This document shows, piece by piece, positions 1 to 5,187 of a DNA stretch of 5,187 nt. The stretch lies in contig JAQVRW010000235.1 of the NCBI GenBank assembly GCA_028700875.1, forward strand, positions 1 to 5,187, in the 5' to 3' direction. This stretch comes from Candidatus Zixiibacteriota bacterium. GTDB lineage: Bacteria; Zixibacteria; MSB-5A5; GN15; JAAZOE01. Numbering within the stretch: position 1 is the first letter of the stretch; every line of letters begins with the position of its first letter. The notes below the pieces were generated by a model. That model saw nothing but the letters and a program-made list of their open reading frames with translations, was not told the DNA's origin and searched no databases. Both the position numbers and the translations under genes were made by a program.

Positions 1-1
1 T

Positions 2-502
2 AGTCTCAATTATTTCGCAACTCAAGTATGGTTTGAGTCGCCTTACCACATTTACAACAGTTCCGCCACTGATACGACGGAAGCGAACTCTTGCTGTTTT
101 GAAGACACCCTTTTCGCTGGACTATTTCATGGGCTCATAGATTTGGCGGATGGCCAACAACTTGCCGATTGTCGAGTTAATTTCTACTGGCCCAAGTCGT
201 TTGGCGGAAGCGCCCCGGTACCTTTGGAATATACGATGCTCCAGAACTACCCCAACCCGTTCAATCCAACGACGACTATCGCTTATAGCATCCCCGAGGC
301 GTGCGATGTCAAGATAAGGATATACAATATTTTGGGACAAGTTGTCACCACGTTGGTCGATGAATACAAAACGCCCGGAGAATACGCGGTCGTCTGGGAT
401 GGCAATGATGCCGACGGACGGCCGGTGGCATCGGGGATGTATTTCTGTCAGATGAGGGCTGGTCAATACATGTCATCGAAAAAGATGTTGATGTTGAAGT
501 AA
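2..502 (+). CDS. Secreted protein with C-terminal NYPNPFNP / type IX-sorting (FlgD-Ig-like) domain, 5'-truncated
   Basis: The frame is open to the left edge, so only the last 166 residues are visible; it ends at a TAA. A TTG at 143 could be read as a start, but the frame continues unbroken upstream and no ribosome-binding site precedes it, so this is the tail of a longer protein. Visible residues 1-74 are not recognised (a Cys-Cys pair lies near residues 31-32). Residues 75-166 form a classic C-terminal sorting domain. It opens with LQNYPNPFNPTTTI (about 80-93), continues with KIRIYNILGQVV (about 104-115), and closes with WDGNDADGRPVASGMYF (132-148) and a basic end, SSKKMLMLK. In Bacteroidota-type bacteria such domains direct export through the type IX secretion system and are removed or anchored at the surface; similar FlgD-Ig-like tails are widespread in candidate phyla whose secretion route is unproven. 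The function of the passenger part is unknown. The next gene follows after 15 nt, suggesting co-transcription. Confidence 0.9.
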   Translation, partial: SLNYFATQVWFESPYHIYNSSATDTTEANSCCFEDTLFAGLFHGLIDLADGQQLADCRVNFYWPKSFGGSAPVPLEYTMLQNYPNPFNPTTTIAYSIPEACDVKIRIYNILGQVVTTLVDEYKTPGEYAVVWDGNDADGRPVASGMYFCQMRAGQYMSSKKMLMLK

Positions 503-517
503 AAGGAGAATACGATC

Positions 518-1063
518 ATGCAGAAGATAAATATCGTTCGGTTGACTGTGGCAATGGCCCTTTTCCTGACGGCAACGATTGCCTGGTGCGGCGAATTGAC
601 CCTTGATCCGGCGGCCTATGCCCCGGTACAGACTCAGGTGGGCGGAGAAGTCAGCAAACATCTTGTCAAATTCGATTTGGATACGATTCCTTCCAATGCG
701 ACTATTGATTTGGCCGTACTCACCGTGAATGTCGATCTCGATACGATGAATACCGGCCCCTTAAATCTCATGGCTTATCCGATTTCGGAATCCTGGACCG
801 GTTCCGGTTCGCCGGTAGTCACCACGGTTGAATACGAGGAAAGTGAATCTCTCCTTGGCCCTCTCAGAGGGAAAATCGACCAGGAAGGAGAATTCGTGGT
901 GACGGACCTGGTTCAGGCTTGGGTATCAGGTAAGAAATCGAATAACGGGCTAATCTTGATGGTTTACGAGAACCCGGAATCAAAATTGGACCTCAAGACC
1001 GAAAAACTAGGGGCGGTTGCCAAGTTGACGGTTTTTTATTCCGAAGCGCCGGTCGGGGAGTGA
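518..1063 (+). CDS. Small exported DNRLRE-domain protein
   Basis: This 181-residue protein starts at ATG 518, with AAGGAG at 503-508 placed 9 nt upstream. The N-terminus is an export signal: basic MQKINIVR, a hydrophobic stretch at about 8-23, then AWCGE. Cleavage after Ala-Trp-Cys by signal peptidase I is plausible. Cys24 could alternatively be lipidated, but IAWC is a poor lipobox. The rest matches the beta-rich DNRLRE pattern: KHLVKFDLDTIPSNATI (47-63) with an alternating strand up to about 72, then YPISESWTGSG (87-97), VTDLVQAWVSGKKSNNGLIL (128-147), and a closing strand AKLTVFYS (168-175). DNRLRE domains usually sit inside large secreted proteins and are thought to be structural or carbohydrate-binding, so a stand-alone copy is notable. 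It lacks the sorting tail of its upstream neighbour, with which it probably shares a transcript. Binding partner and exact role are not known. Confidence 0.85.
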   Translation: MQKINIVRLTVAMALFLTATIAWCGELTLDPAAYAPVQTQVGGEVSKHLVKFDLDTIPSNATIDLAVLTVNVDLDTMNTGPLNLMAYPISESWTGSGSPVVTTVEYEESESLLGPLRGKIDQEGEFVVTDLVQAWVSGKKSNNGLILMVYENPESKLDLKTEKLGAVAKLTVFYSEAPVGE

Positions 1064-1114
1064 TGCCTGTTATCATGGGGCGAAAAGAGTTGAATCTCCG
1101 GAGTGTTGCACGGT

Positions 1115-1831
1115 CTAAAATCGGTCGATCCGGGCCAGATCGAAAATGTCGTCGATCAGCAGGGTTTGATCCGCCTTAAACCCCTGGCCGTAACGCACTC
1201 CGGCCATCTGCCCGAAATACCGAGCGATGCTTTCCAGCGCCCAAATGTAGTCTTTCCCCTTGTCGGGATTCAGAAACTGGCTGCGATGGCATTTAAGCGC
1301 CTCCAGCCAGGCCGGGAACTGCCGGGTAATATCGATGACGAAATCCGGCCACATGCCGGGCGGGAGGAAATAATGGAATATCCTCTCGGGTCGGTACGGT
1401 TCCCCCGCCACATCAGCTTTCTTCAATGTGGCCAGATTGGCGGCATTGAGGACGATCTCCCCGCAGGCGACATGATCAGCGTGCGATTGACGCCGTCCAT
1501 GACCGACCCAGGGGGCCGGACACAGGACGATCCGGGGACGCCAGAGGCGCAAGTCGGCGGCCACCGCCAGCCGATGCTCATAGGTGTCTCCCAGTTCGGT
1601 ATCCCCCCAGTCATAAGTTTTCAGGAGATCGGCGCCTATGGCCCGGGCGGCCTCGGCCGCCTCGTCGGCCCGGATCGAGGCGTCCCCGCCGGTGCCCCGC
1701 TCCCCCGCGGTCAGATAAATAATCCCGGTCTTGTGTCCAGCGGCGGCCGCCTTGATCAGCACACCACCGGAACCGACTTCGACGTCGTCCGGGTGAGCAC
1801 CTATGGAGATAAGATCGTAGGTCATAGACAT
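1115..1831 (-). CDS. bshB1: BshB1-like bacillithiol biosynthesis deacetylase (PIG-L/LmbE family)
   Basis: This is a cytoplasmic zinc-dependent N-deacetylase. In bacillithiol synthesis BshB1 removes acetyl from N-acetylglucosaminyl-malate to give glucosaminyl-malate. From the ATG at 1831 it is 238 residues, normal for the family. Visible features are the LmbE motif GAHPDDVEVG (11-20; H13 and D16 expected zinc ligands, D15 catalytic), LTAGERGTGG (40-49), RADEAAEAARAIGA (54-67), SHADH (116-120; the second His/Asp-His element), PDFVIDIT (162-169), SQF (184-186) and GVRYGQGF (211-218). The last three resemble BshB1 more than other PIG-L enzymes. The frame stays open to a TTG at 1870, but that would translate through a terminator stem, and homologues begin a few residues before AHPDD. 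ATG 1831 or ATG 1825 is therefore preferred; neither has a clear ribosome-binding site. No bshA or bshC lies in the window. A related mycothiol- or sugar-deacetylase role is the main alternative. Confidence 0.88.
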   Translation of the reverse strand: MSMTYDLISIGAHPDDVEVGSGGVLIKAAAAGHKTGIIYLTAGERGTGGDASIRADEAAEAARAIGADLLKTYDWGDTELGDTYEHRLAVAADLRLWRPRIVLCPAPWVGHGRRQSHADHVACGEIVLNAANLATLKKADVAGEPYRPERIFHYFLPPGMWPDFVIDITRQFPAWLEALKCHRSQFLNPDKGKDYIWALESIARYFGQMAGVRYGQGFKADQTLLIDDIFDLARIDRF

Positions 1832-1832
1832 T

Positions 1833-1863
1833 AAAAAGGCCGGGGAGCGAATCCTCCCCGGCC
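1833..1863 (-). terminator. Strong intrinsic terminator of the porin/lipoprotein operon
   Basis: Read on the minus strand, GGCCGGGGAG (1863-1854), a 6-nt loop GATTCG (1853-1848) and CTCCCCGGCC (1847-1838) form a perfect 10-bp GC-rich stem, followed at once by TTTTT (1837-1833). It lies about 20 nt past the lipoprotein gene's TGA-TAA tandem stops. On the + strand the stem has no T-run after it, so it acts in the minus direction only. The T-run ends one base before the bshB1 ATG at 1831. Confidence 0.92.
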
Positions 1864-1883
1864 GTATCAATCGTTCGTGATTA

Positions 1884-3185
1884 TCAGTATCCGGCAGCCT
1901 TAAAATTATCGGAGTGGAATATCAAAATATCCTCGAAGATATCGTACAGGTAATGGTCCGCCGTCCCCGACAAAACATCGGAGCCGCTATAGTTCTTCTG
2001 CTGATATTCCATGCCGTTGGCATCCAGGAACTGCATGAAGCCGCTCATCTGTTCATCGAAGCGGTACTTGGAGTCATCCACCGTGATCAACAGCTTCTTC
2101 ATGTCGACGAAATTCGCCTTCGACAATGCCGCCGCGTTTTCGTATAGGGAATCGACATTGTGACCCAGCCAGAGACCCCAGATGTCGCTGTTGATGGCGC
2201 CGGTGTTATCGAAAGGAACATGGATGGCATGCTTGGCCACCAGCGTCGAGGCGTCGGCCGCCAGAGTGTCGGTGATGGTGTATCCCAACGCCAGGCTGCC
2301 GAAGTTGTCGAAGTATATGGAGTCGACGTTGAAACCAGTGTGATGCGGGGAGAACGCCGCCGCCGCCGAAACCACTATGCTCATGCCGATATTCGTTTCC
2401 GAAGTATCCACCGTGTTCCAAGAACCGTCATAAACATCCTGGAACAGGGTCAAAAATCCGCCGTTGCCCGTGCTCCCGTCGAAATCAAGGGGAGCATCGA
2501 TCGCCGACACGGACCCGAAATAATCGGTCTGCAGCACCGACTTGAAGGCACCGTATCCGCCCATCCCGACCCCGCCGGCGGCCCGGAATTTCGGCTGGGC
2601 GATAGTGTTATAGATCCCATCGATCCTGGTCAAAAACGCGACCGCCGTATAGGGCAGAGTATCCAGAGTCAGCGAACCGGAGACCACCGTGGGCCAGTCA
2701 TATACCGTGGTACTGTAGAGAGCCGAAAAATACTTGCCCTGCCGCGGTGAGTCGGTATAGAAAGAACCTCCCAAAAGCGACCGGCCGTCGATGCTGACGA
2801 TGATCATCGGGACCATCTTCCCTTCCGAGATCAGCCGGTCGGCCACCGTGGCCAAACCATGCTCGAAGTAATACTGTTCATCCGCCCCGAACGGCGGGAA
2901 CAGGTACAGTATCGGGAATGGGCCGCCGATGCTCCCGTTGGGAAGGAAATATCCCGGCGGCAAGTAGATCCGGTACGGTTTGTTGCCCTGCTCGCGCGGA
3001 TTGGCGAGCGGATTGTTCATGGTGGAAAAGAAGATTGAAAAAGAATGGAAATTATCTACGGCCACCTGTCCGGTTTGGGAGTATGTCGGCCGGGTGGGAT
3101 TATCCTTCGTCTTGTCCGAGCATCCCGACAGAAGCAGGAGGCCAAGCGCCAGGATCGTCAAGAGAAAAACAACTTTAGCCTTCAT
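1884..3185 (-). CDS. Esterase-fold lipoprotein lacking the serine nucleophile (probable pseudo-hydrolase)
   Basis: From ATG 3185 this is 433 residues: a basic start, a hydrophobic signal (about 5-19) and the lipobox LSGC with the lipidated cysteine at 22, so a lipoprotein of the outer or inner membrane. A polar linker follows, then an alpha/beta-hydrolase fold of the putative-esterase (esterase D-like) family: PYRIYLPPGYF (about 70-80), PFPILYLFPPFGADEQY (89-105), MVPMIIVSIDGRS (124-136), the nucleophile-elbow region AAGGVGMGGYGAFKSVL (202-218), SVSAIDAPLDF (225-235), a late strand LLITVDD (365-371), and ADHY with His411 in the usual catalytic-His region. The elbow reads G-V-G-M-G-G, so the expected Ser is Gly207 (codon GGG, 2567-2565), and the usual strand-end His-Gly is Pro-Pro-Phe-Gly (97-100). 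No GxSxG occurs elsewhere. The frame is otherwise intact, so this looks like a maintained non-catalytic binder rather than a decayed gene. It is second in an operon behind the FadL-type porin. The ligand is unknown. Confidence 0.88.
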   Translation of the reverse strand: MKAKVVFLLTILALGLLLLSGCSDKTKDNPTRPTYSQTGQVAVDNFHSFSIFFSTMNNPLANPREQGNKPYRIYLPPGYFLPNGSIGGPFPILYLFPPFGADEQYYFEHGLATVADRLISEGKMVPMIIVSIDGRSLLGGSFYTDSPRQGKYFSALYSTTVYDWPTVVSGSLTLDTLPYTAVAFLTRIDGIYNTIAQPKFRAAGGVGMGGYGAFKSVLQTDYFGSVSAIDAPLDFDGSTGNGGFLTLFQDVYDGSWNTVDTSETNIGMSIVVSAAAAFSPHHTGFNVDSIYFDNFGSLALGYTITDTLAADASTLVAKHAIHVPFDNTGAINSDIWGLWLGHNVDSLYENAAALSKANFVDMKKLLITVDDSKYRFDEQMSGFMQFLDANGMEYQQKNYSGSDVLSGTADHYLYDIFEDILIFHSDNFKAAGY

Positions 3186-3191
3186 CATCAC

Positions 3192-3196
3192 CCTCC
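3192..3196 (-). promoter_or_regulatory. Ribosome-binding site that sets the lipoprotein start
   Basis: GGAGG (3196-3192) lies one base after the porin stop codon and is followed by GTG-ATG-ATG, three in-frame possible starts at 3191, 3188 and 3185. The spacings are 0, 3 and 6 nt, so the last ATG (3185) is best placed. The position directly behind the porin TAA suggests translational coupling. Confidence 0.75.
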
Positions 3197-3197
3197 G

Positions 3198-4667
3198 TTA
3201 AAACCGGACCGTAAATTGCAAGACCGATTCCCAGGCCGTACCCTTATATGTACCGGCCATGTTGTCCACAATCCTATCATTCGCGCCGTTCAAATACACA
3301 TTGCCCGTTTCCGTGATTTCGGAATATTTGATATACTGGGTGGCGAAATCAAGGATGATGTTTTCAAAAACCAGACCGAGCCCGAGATTGAAACTGTGCT
3401 TGTTGCCCGGGTCAAAAAACGCCGGGTGCATCGTCCCGTCTTCCACGGCCGATTGATCGAATGAATATCCGGTCCGCAGCTTGATCATATCGTTATAAGC
3501 ATACTCGACGCCGAACGATCCCCGCAGAGCGTTTTTCCAATCCACCGGGACCGTCATATTCTGCTTCAACCAGGTGTCGAGTTCGACGCTGCGGGAGATG
3601 TTGTCCGCCGGAAAGGTGTACACGAAATTGTATCCCTCGAATTCCGACCAGAGGGTATATTCGGCATCGGCCGCCAAAAGCAGCTTGTCGCTGACCTGAT
3701 AAGCAACCCCGCCCGCCAACTGGCTCGGCAGCTTGATTTCCGTTTCATAGCTGCCCTCGGCCTCCAACTCCACGCCCGAAGACAGAATGTAGAAAATGGA
3801 ATCGCGATACTTCGACACGTCGCTCCGATTATTGTAATTGGGGTTGTCGGGCATATAGTAGCGGAAGTCCGCGTCGCCGTCGACCGTGACCTTGGTCTTC
3901 ATCGCATAGGTGGCGCCGATATTGAGCTTCGGCGTCGCCTTGAACAGCAAGCCGATCCTGGCATTGGGGGCATACCCGTTGCCGTCGACCCGCTGCCATT
4001 CGGTGATCAACTCATTGGGCCGGCTGGCGACCTGATCATAATAGAGTGCCGTCGGATCGGCCGGATTGGGACGGAGGAAGAAGCCGCCATACACCAGGTC
4101 GGCTTTCAGTACCCCGGCCGACCACCCGACGCTGAGGCGGTTGGTCATCAACTCGAACGACCCCACCCAGTTAAACGCCACCGCGTCGAAGTTGTGTTCG
4201 ATCTGCTGACCCGGCAAAAGAGCGCCATTGTTAATCGGCGCAAATACCTGCCAGGCGACGTTCATATCGAAGGGCTGGAAGATGGCCAGGCCGGTGACGA
4301 AATCCCGATTTTTGACCGGCAGCTTGAAAAACCCGCCTGCCGTCGGATTGGTCAAAATCTCGTACCGGTTGTATATATTCCCCTCATAGTACCCGACCGG
4401 ATATCCCCCATACGTCACATCAGGGGAATACTGAGCCCGATATTGACTTATTACCTCATTGACGGTCAGTTGGCTCTCCGTCATGTAAATGAATCCTGCC
4501 GGGTTATAGTAGGCGGCCGACCAATCGTTGGCCACAGCCCGAAACGCACCGCCCATCCCCTTGGCCTTGGCGCCTACTCCCAAAATGCTCATGCCTCCAC
4601 CCCATGCCGGCAGAGTCATCCCGAGCATGATCATGGCGCATATGAAAATGACCGTAACTCTTCTCAT
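3198..4667 (-). CDS. FadL/OmpP1-family outer-membrane porin
   Basis: This is a 489-residue outer-membrane beta-barrel of the FadL (OmpP1/TodX) family, which passes long-chain fatty acids and other hydrophobic compounds across the outer membrane. From ATG 4667 it has a short basic start (MRRV), a hydrophobic signal (about 5-19) and a likely cleavage near AWGGG (21-25). The mature N-terminus carries the family signature: LGVGAKAKGMGGAFRAVAND (29-48), then SAAYYNPAG (50-58) with the conserved Asn-Pro of the plug/hatch region. The rest alternates aromatic and polar residues as barrel strands do, with GGFF-, GVAYQV-, LRTGYSFDQ- and LGLGLVFEN-type strands, and ends in Phe (FTVRF), the usual barrel-assembly signal. 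An in-frame GTG at 4691 and ATG at 4673 exist, but GGAG at 4677-4674 favours 4667. It is the first gene of an operon with the esterase-fold lipoprotein, 12 nt or fewer downstream. The substrate cannot be read from sequence. Confidence 0.94.
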   Translation of the reverse strand: MRRVTVIFICAMIMLGMTLPAWGGGMSILGVGAKAKGMGGAFRAVANDWSAAYYNPAGFIYMTESQLTVNEVISQYRAQYSPDVTYGGYPVGYYEGNIYNRYEILTNPTAGGFFKLPVKNRDFVTGLAIFQPFDMNVAWQVFAPINNGALLPGQQIEHNFDAVAFNWVGSFELMTNRLSVGWSAGVLKADLVYGGFFLRPNPADPTALYYDQVASRPNELITEWQRVDGNGYAPNARIGLLFKATPKLNIGATYAMKTKVTVDGDADFRYYMPDNPNYNNRSDVSKYRDSIFYILSSGVELEAEGSYETEIKLPSQLAGGVAYQVSDKLLLAADAEYTLWSEFEGYNFVYTFPADNISRSVELDTWLKQNMTVPVDWKNALRGSFGVEYAYNDMIKLRTGYSFDQSAVEDGTMHPAFFDPGNKHSFNLGLGLVFENIILDFATQYIKYSEITETGNVYLNGANDRIVDNMAGTYKGTAWESVLQFTVRF

Positions 4668-4673
4668 CCTCAT

Positions 4674-4677
4674 CTCC
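4674..4677 (-). promoter_or_regulatory. Ribosome-binding site that sets the porin start
   Basis: GGAG (4677-4674) is 6 nt before ATG 4667. It abuts ATG 4673 with no spacer and lies inside the frame that would begin at GTG 4691. This makes 4667, which also gives a compact signal peptide, the best start. Confidence 0.65.
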
Positions 4678-4769
4678 AAATCTATTGACACCTAATCAAT
4701 AACGGTCCTGCTGCCATCCCAACCGTCCCATCGCCGGTACTTCACCGGGACGGATAAAAATGAACGCAA

Positions 4770-4798
4770 AAATTACACAACCATCCCCTATTTGTCAA
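4770..4798 (-). promoter_or_regulatory. Sigma-70-type promoter of the porin/lipoprotein operon
   Basis: On the minus strand a perfect -35, TTGACA (4798-4793), is followed by a 17-nt spacer and TAATTT (4775-4770) as -10, with TG one base upstream of it (extended -10 form, TGTG then TAATTT). The hexamer is only a partial match to TATAAT, but spacing and -35 are ideal. A start of transcription near 4763 would give a leader of about 95 nt. Confidence 0.6.
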
Positions 4799-4990
4799 GT
4801 CTGGCCTGTACTTTTTTCCTGGACACCACATAGTTAGAGTGTAGACGAGCCAACGGGTCCATTTCTCCAATGCCGGCGGCATTTTTTGCCGCGCCATGCG
4901 ATATTTTTTTCCCAATACCCATCTTCGGGCGCCCTTTTGGCGGCCGCCCATCGCTTCTATCTAATTGATTGACAAGCCATTACGATGTTT

Positions 4991-5021
4991 TTGCAACGGC
5001 CGGCAAGGGCGATGCTTTAAT
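4991..5021 (+). promoter_or_regulatory. Candidate extended -10 promoter for the right-edge gene
   Basis: TTTAAT (5016-5021) matches TATAAT at five of six bases and is preceded by TG one base away (TGC then TTTAAT). The possible -35, TTGCAA (4991-4996), is at a long 19-nt spacing, so recognition would rest mainly on the extended -10. A perfect TTGACA at 4969-4974 has no fitting -10. Transcription would begin near 5028, about 20 nt before the ATG. Confidence 0.35.
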
Positions 5022-5047
5022 CCGGTGAAAACCATGGAAGGTTGCTT

Positions 5048-5187
5048 ATGAAGAAAGTGTTCCTTATAGCGCTCCTCGTCCTGATCCTGGTCTGTATCAA
5101 CTGGCTCAAGGAGAGCATCGCGCAGACCATTCCGACAAGCGATCAGGAGATTAACCGCCTGATTCGGCAGAAACAATCTCTGCCGCC
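5048..5187 (+). CDS. N-terminal part of an exported or membrane-anchored protein, function unknown (3'-truncated)
   Basis: Starts at ATG 5048, with GGAAGG (5036-5041) 6 nt upstream, and runs off the right edge after 46 full codons. The N-terminus is basic (MKK) and is followed by a strong hydrophobic stretch at about 4-20 (VFLIALLVLILVCINWL), then KESIAQT. This is either a signal peptide, possibly cut around SIAQ, or a single membrane anchor with the rest in the periplasm. The visible mature part (SDQEINRLIRQKQSLP) is polar, helix-prone and unrecognised. The gene is divergent from the porin operon. It is real on the strength of its start site and signal; its family cannot be named from this fragment. 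Confidence 0.75.
   Translation, partial: MKKVFLIALLVLILVCINWLKESIAQTIPTSDQEINRLIRQKQSLP

Larger units (their letters stand above)
4668..5047. other. Divergent intergenic region between the porin operon and the right-edge gene
   Basis: About 380 bases without a convincing gene; open frames here on either strand lack signals or recognisable protein sequence. It holds the porin promoter (4798-4770), the 5' leader of the porin mRNA (about 95 nt) and a weaker + strand promoter candidate. Between them lie T-runs at 4812-4817 and 4904-4910, a small inverted repeat GCGGCA / TGCCGC (4876-4892, T5 loop) and a 10-bp palindrome GGCGGCCGCC (4939-4948). No terminator, tRNA or clear riboswitch is visible; the palindrome could be a regulator site, but nothing shows this. 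Confidence 0.7.

Noticed and set aside
1064..1114. Possible terminator between the convergent DNRLRE gene and deacetylase gene (CTCCGGAG palindrome at 1096-1103)
   Set aside because: The palindrome leaves no loop and is not followed by a T-run on either strand; no supportable terminator is seen.
1103..1834. A 243-codon open frame on the + strand opposite the deacetylase gene
   Set aside because: It is antisense to a clear BshB1-like protein, has no signal, motif or ribosome-binding site, and is open because of the GC-rich third positions of the real gene.
1832..1870. Upstream TTG start (1870) for the deacetylase
   Set aside because: It would add 13 residues encoded by the terminator stem and loop, has no ribosome-binding site, and homologues start close to the AHPDD motif.
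4685..4690. Perfect TTGACA on the + strand just upstream of the porin start
   Set aside because: No -10-like hexamer lies 16-18 nt downstream and no + strand gene follows, so it is probably chance.
4820..4861. TGGAC...GTCCA inverted arms around 33 nt, briefly tRNA-like
   Set aside because: Too short for a tRNA, no T-arm GTTC motif or anticodon arm, and the 5-bp arms could occur by chance.
4876..4892. GCGGCA-T5-TGCCGC hairpin as a terminator
   Set aside because: The stem is only 6 bp and its T-run is in the loop; the next T-run lies more than 10 nt past the stem, and no gene ends there.
5034..5051. Five-codon open frame (ATG 5034 to TGA 5049-5051) overlapping the right-edge gene's start as ATGA
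   Set aside because: A GGTGA lies near it, but such a tiny frame is expected by chance and its bases are explained as the GGAAGG ribosome-binding site of the real gene.

Overview
The window looks like chromosome from a free-living, Gram-negative-type (two-membrane) bacterium, most probably in or near the Fibrobacteres-Chlorobi-Bacteroidetes (FCB) superphylum or one of its candidate phyla (a Zixibacteria-like lineage would fit). The clues are a C-terminal domain of the NYPNPFNP / type IX-sorting (FlgD-Ig-like) kind, a FadL-type outer-membrane barrel, a lipoprotein with a clean lipobox, and a bacillithiol-type deacetylase. This placement is inference from domain content; there is no rRNA or marker gene here. 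I see no mobile element, CRISPR array, tRNA or rRNA.

Layout. On the + strand, 2-502 is the 3' end of a secreted protein that ends in a sorting-type domain. It is followed after 15 nt by a small exported DNRLRE-domain protein (518-1063). These two converge on a minus-strand block. Reading that block in its own direction, a promoter at 4798-4770 drives a FadL-family porin (4667-3198). Next comes a lipoprotein with an alpha/beta-hydrolase (esterase-type) fold (3185-1884), its ribosome-binding site almost touching the porin's stop codon, and then a near-perfect intrinsic terminator (1863-1833). A BshB1-like deacetylase (1831-1115) begins one base after the terminator's T-run. At the right edge, a divergent + strand gene (5048 onward) encodes the first 46 residues of an exported or membrane-anchored protein of unknown function.

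How the parts fit. Most products are envelope or surface proteins; the deacetylase is the only evident cytoplasmic enzyme. The porin/lipoprotein pair is a two-gene operon that suggests uptake or handling of a hydrophobic compound at the outer membrane. The most interesting observation is that the esterase-like lipoprotein has a glycine where the family has its serine nucleophile (GVGMGG instead of GxSxGG). It also lacks the usual His-Gly of the oxyanion region. It therefore looks like a pseudo-hydrolase that may bind rather than cleave its ligand. The second is the terminator lying directly against the bshB1 start codon, which leaves that gene without an obvious promoter or ribosome-binding site. 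No complete novel system is evident in the window.
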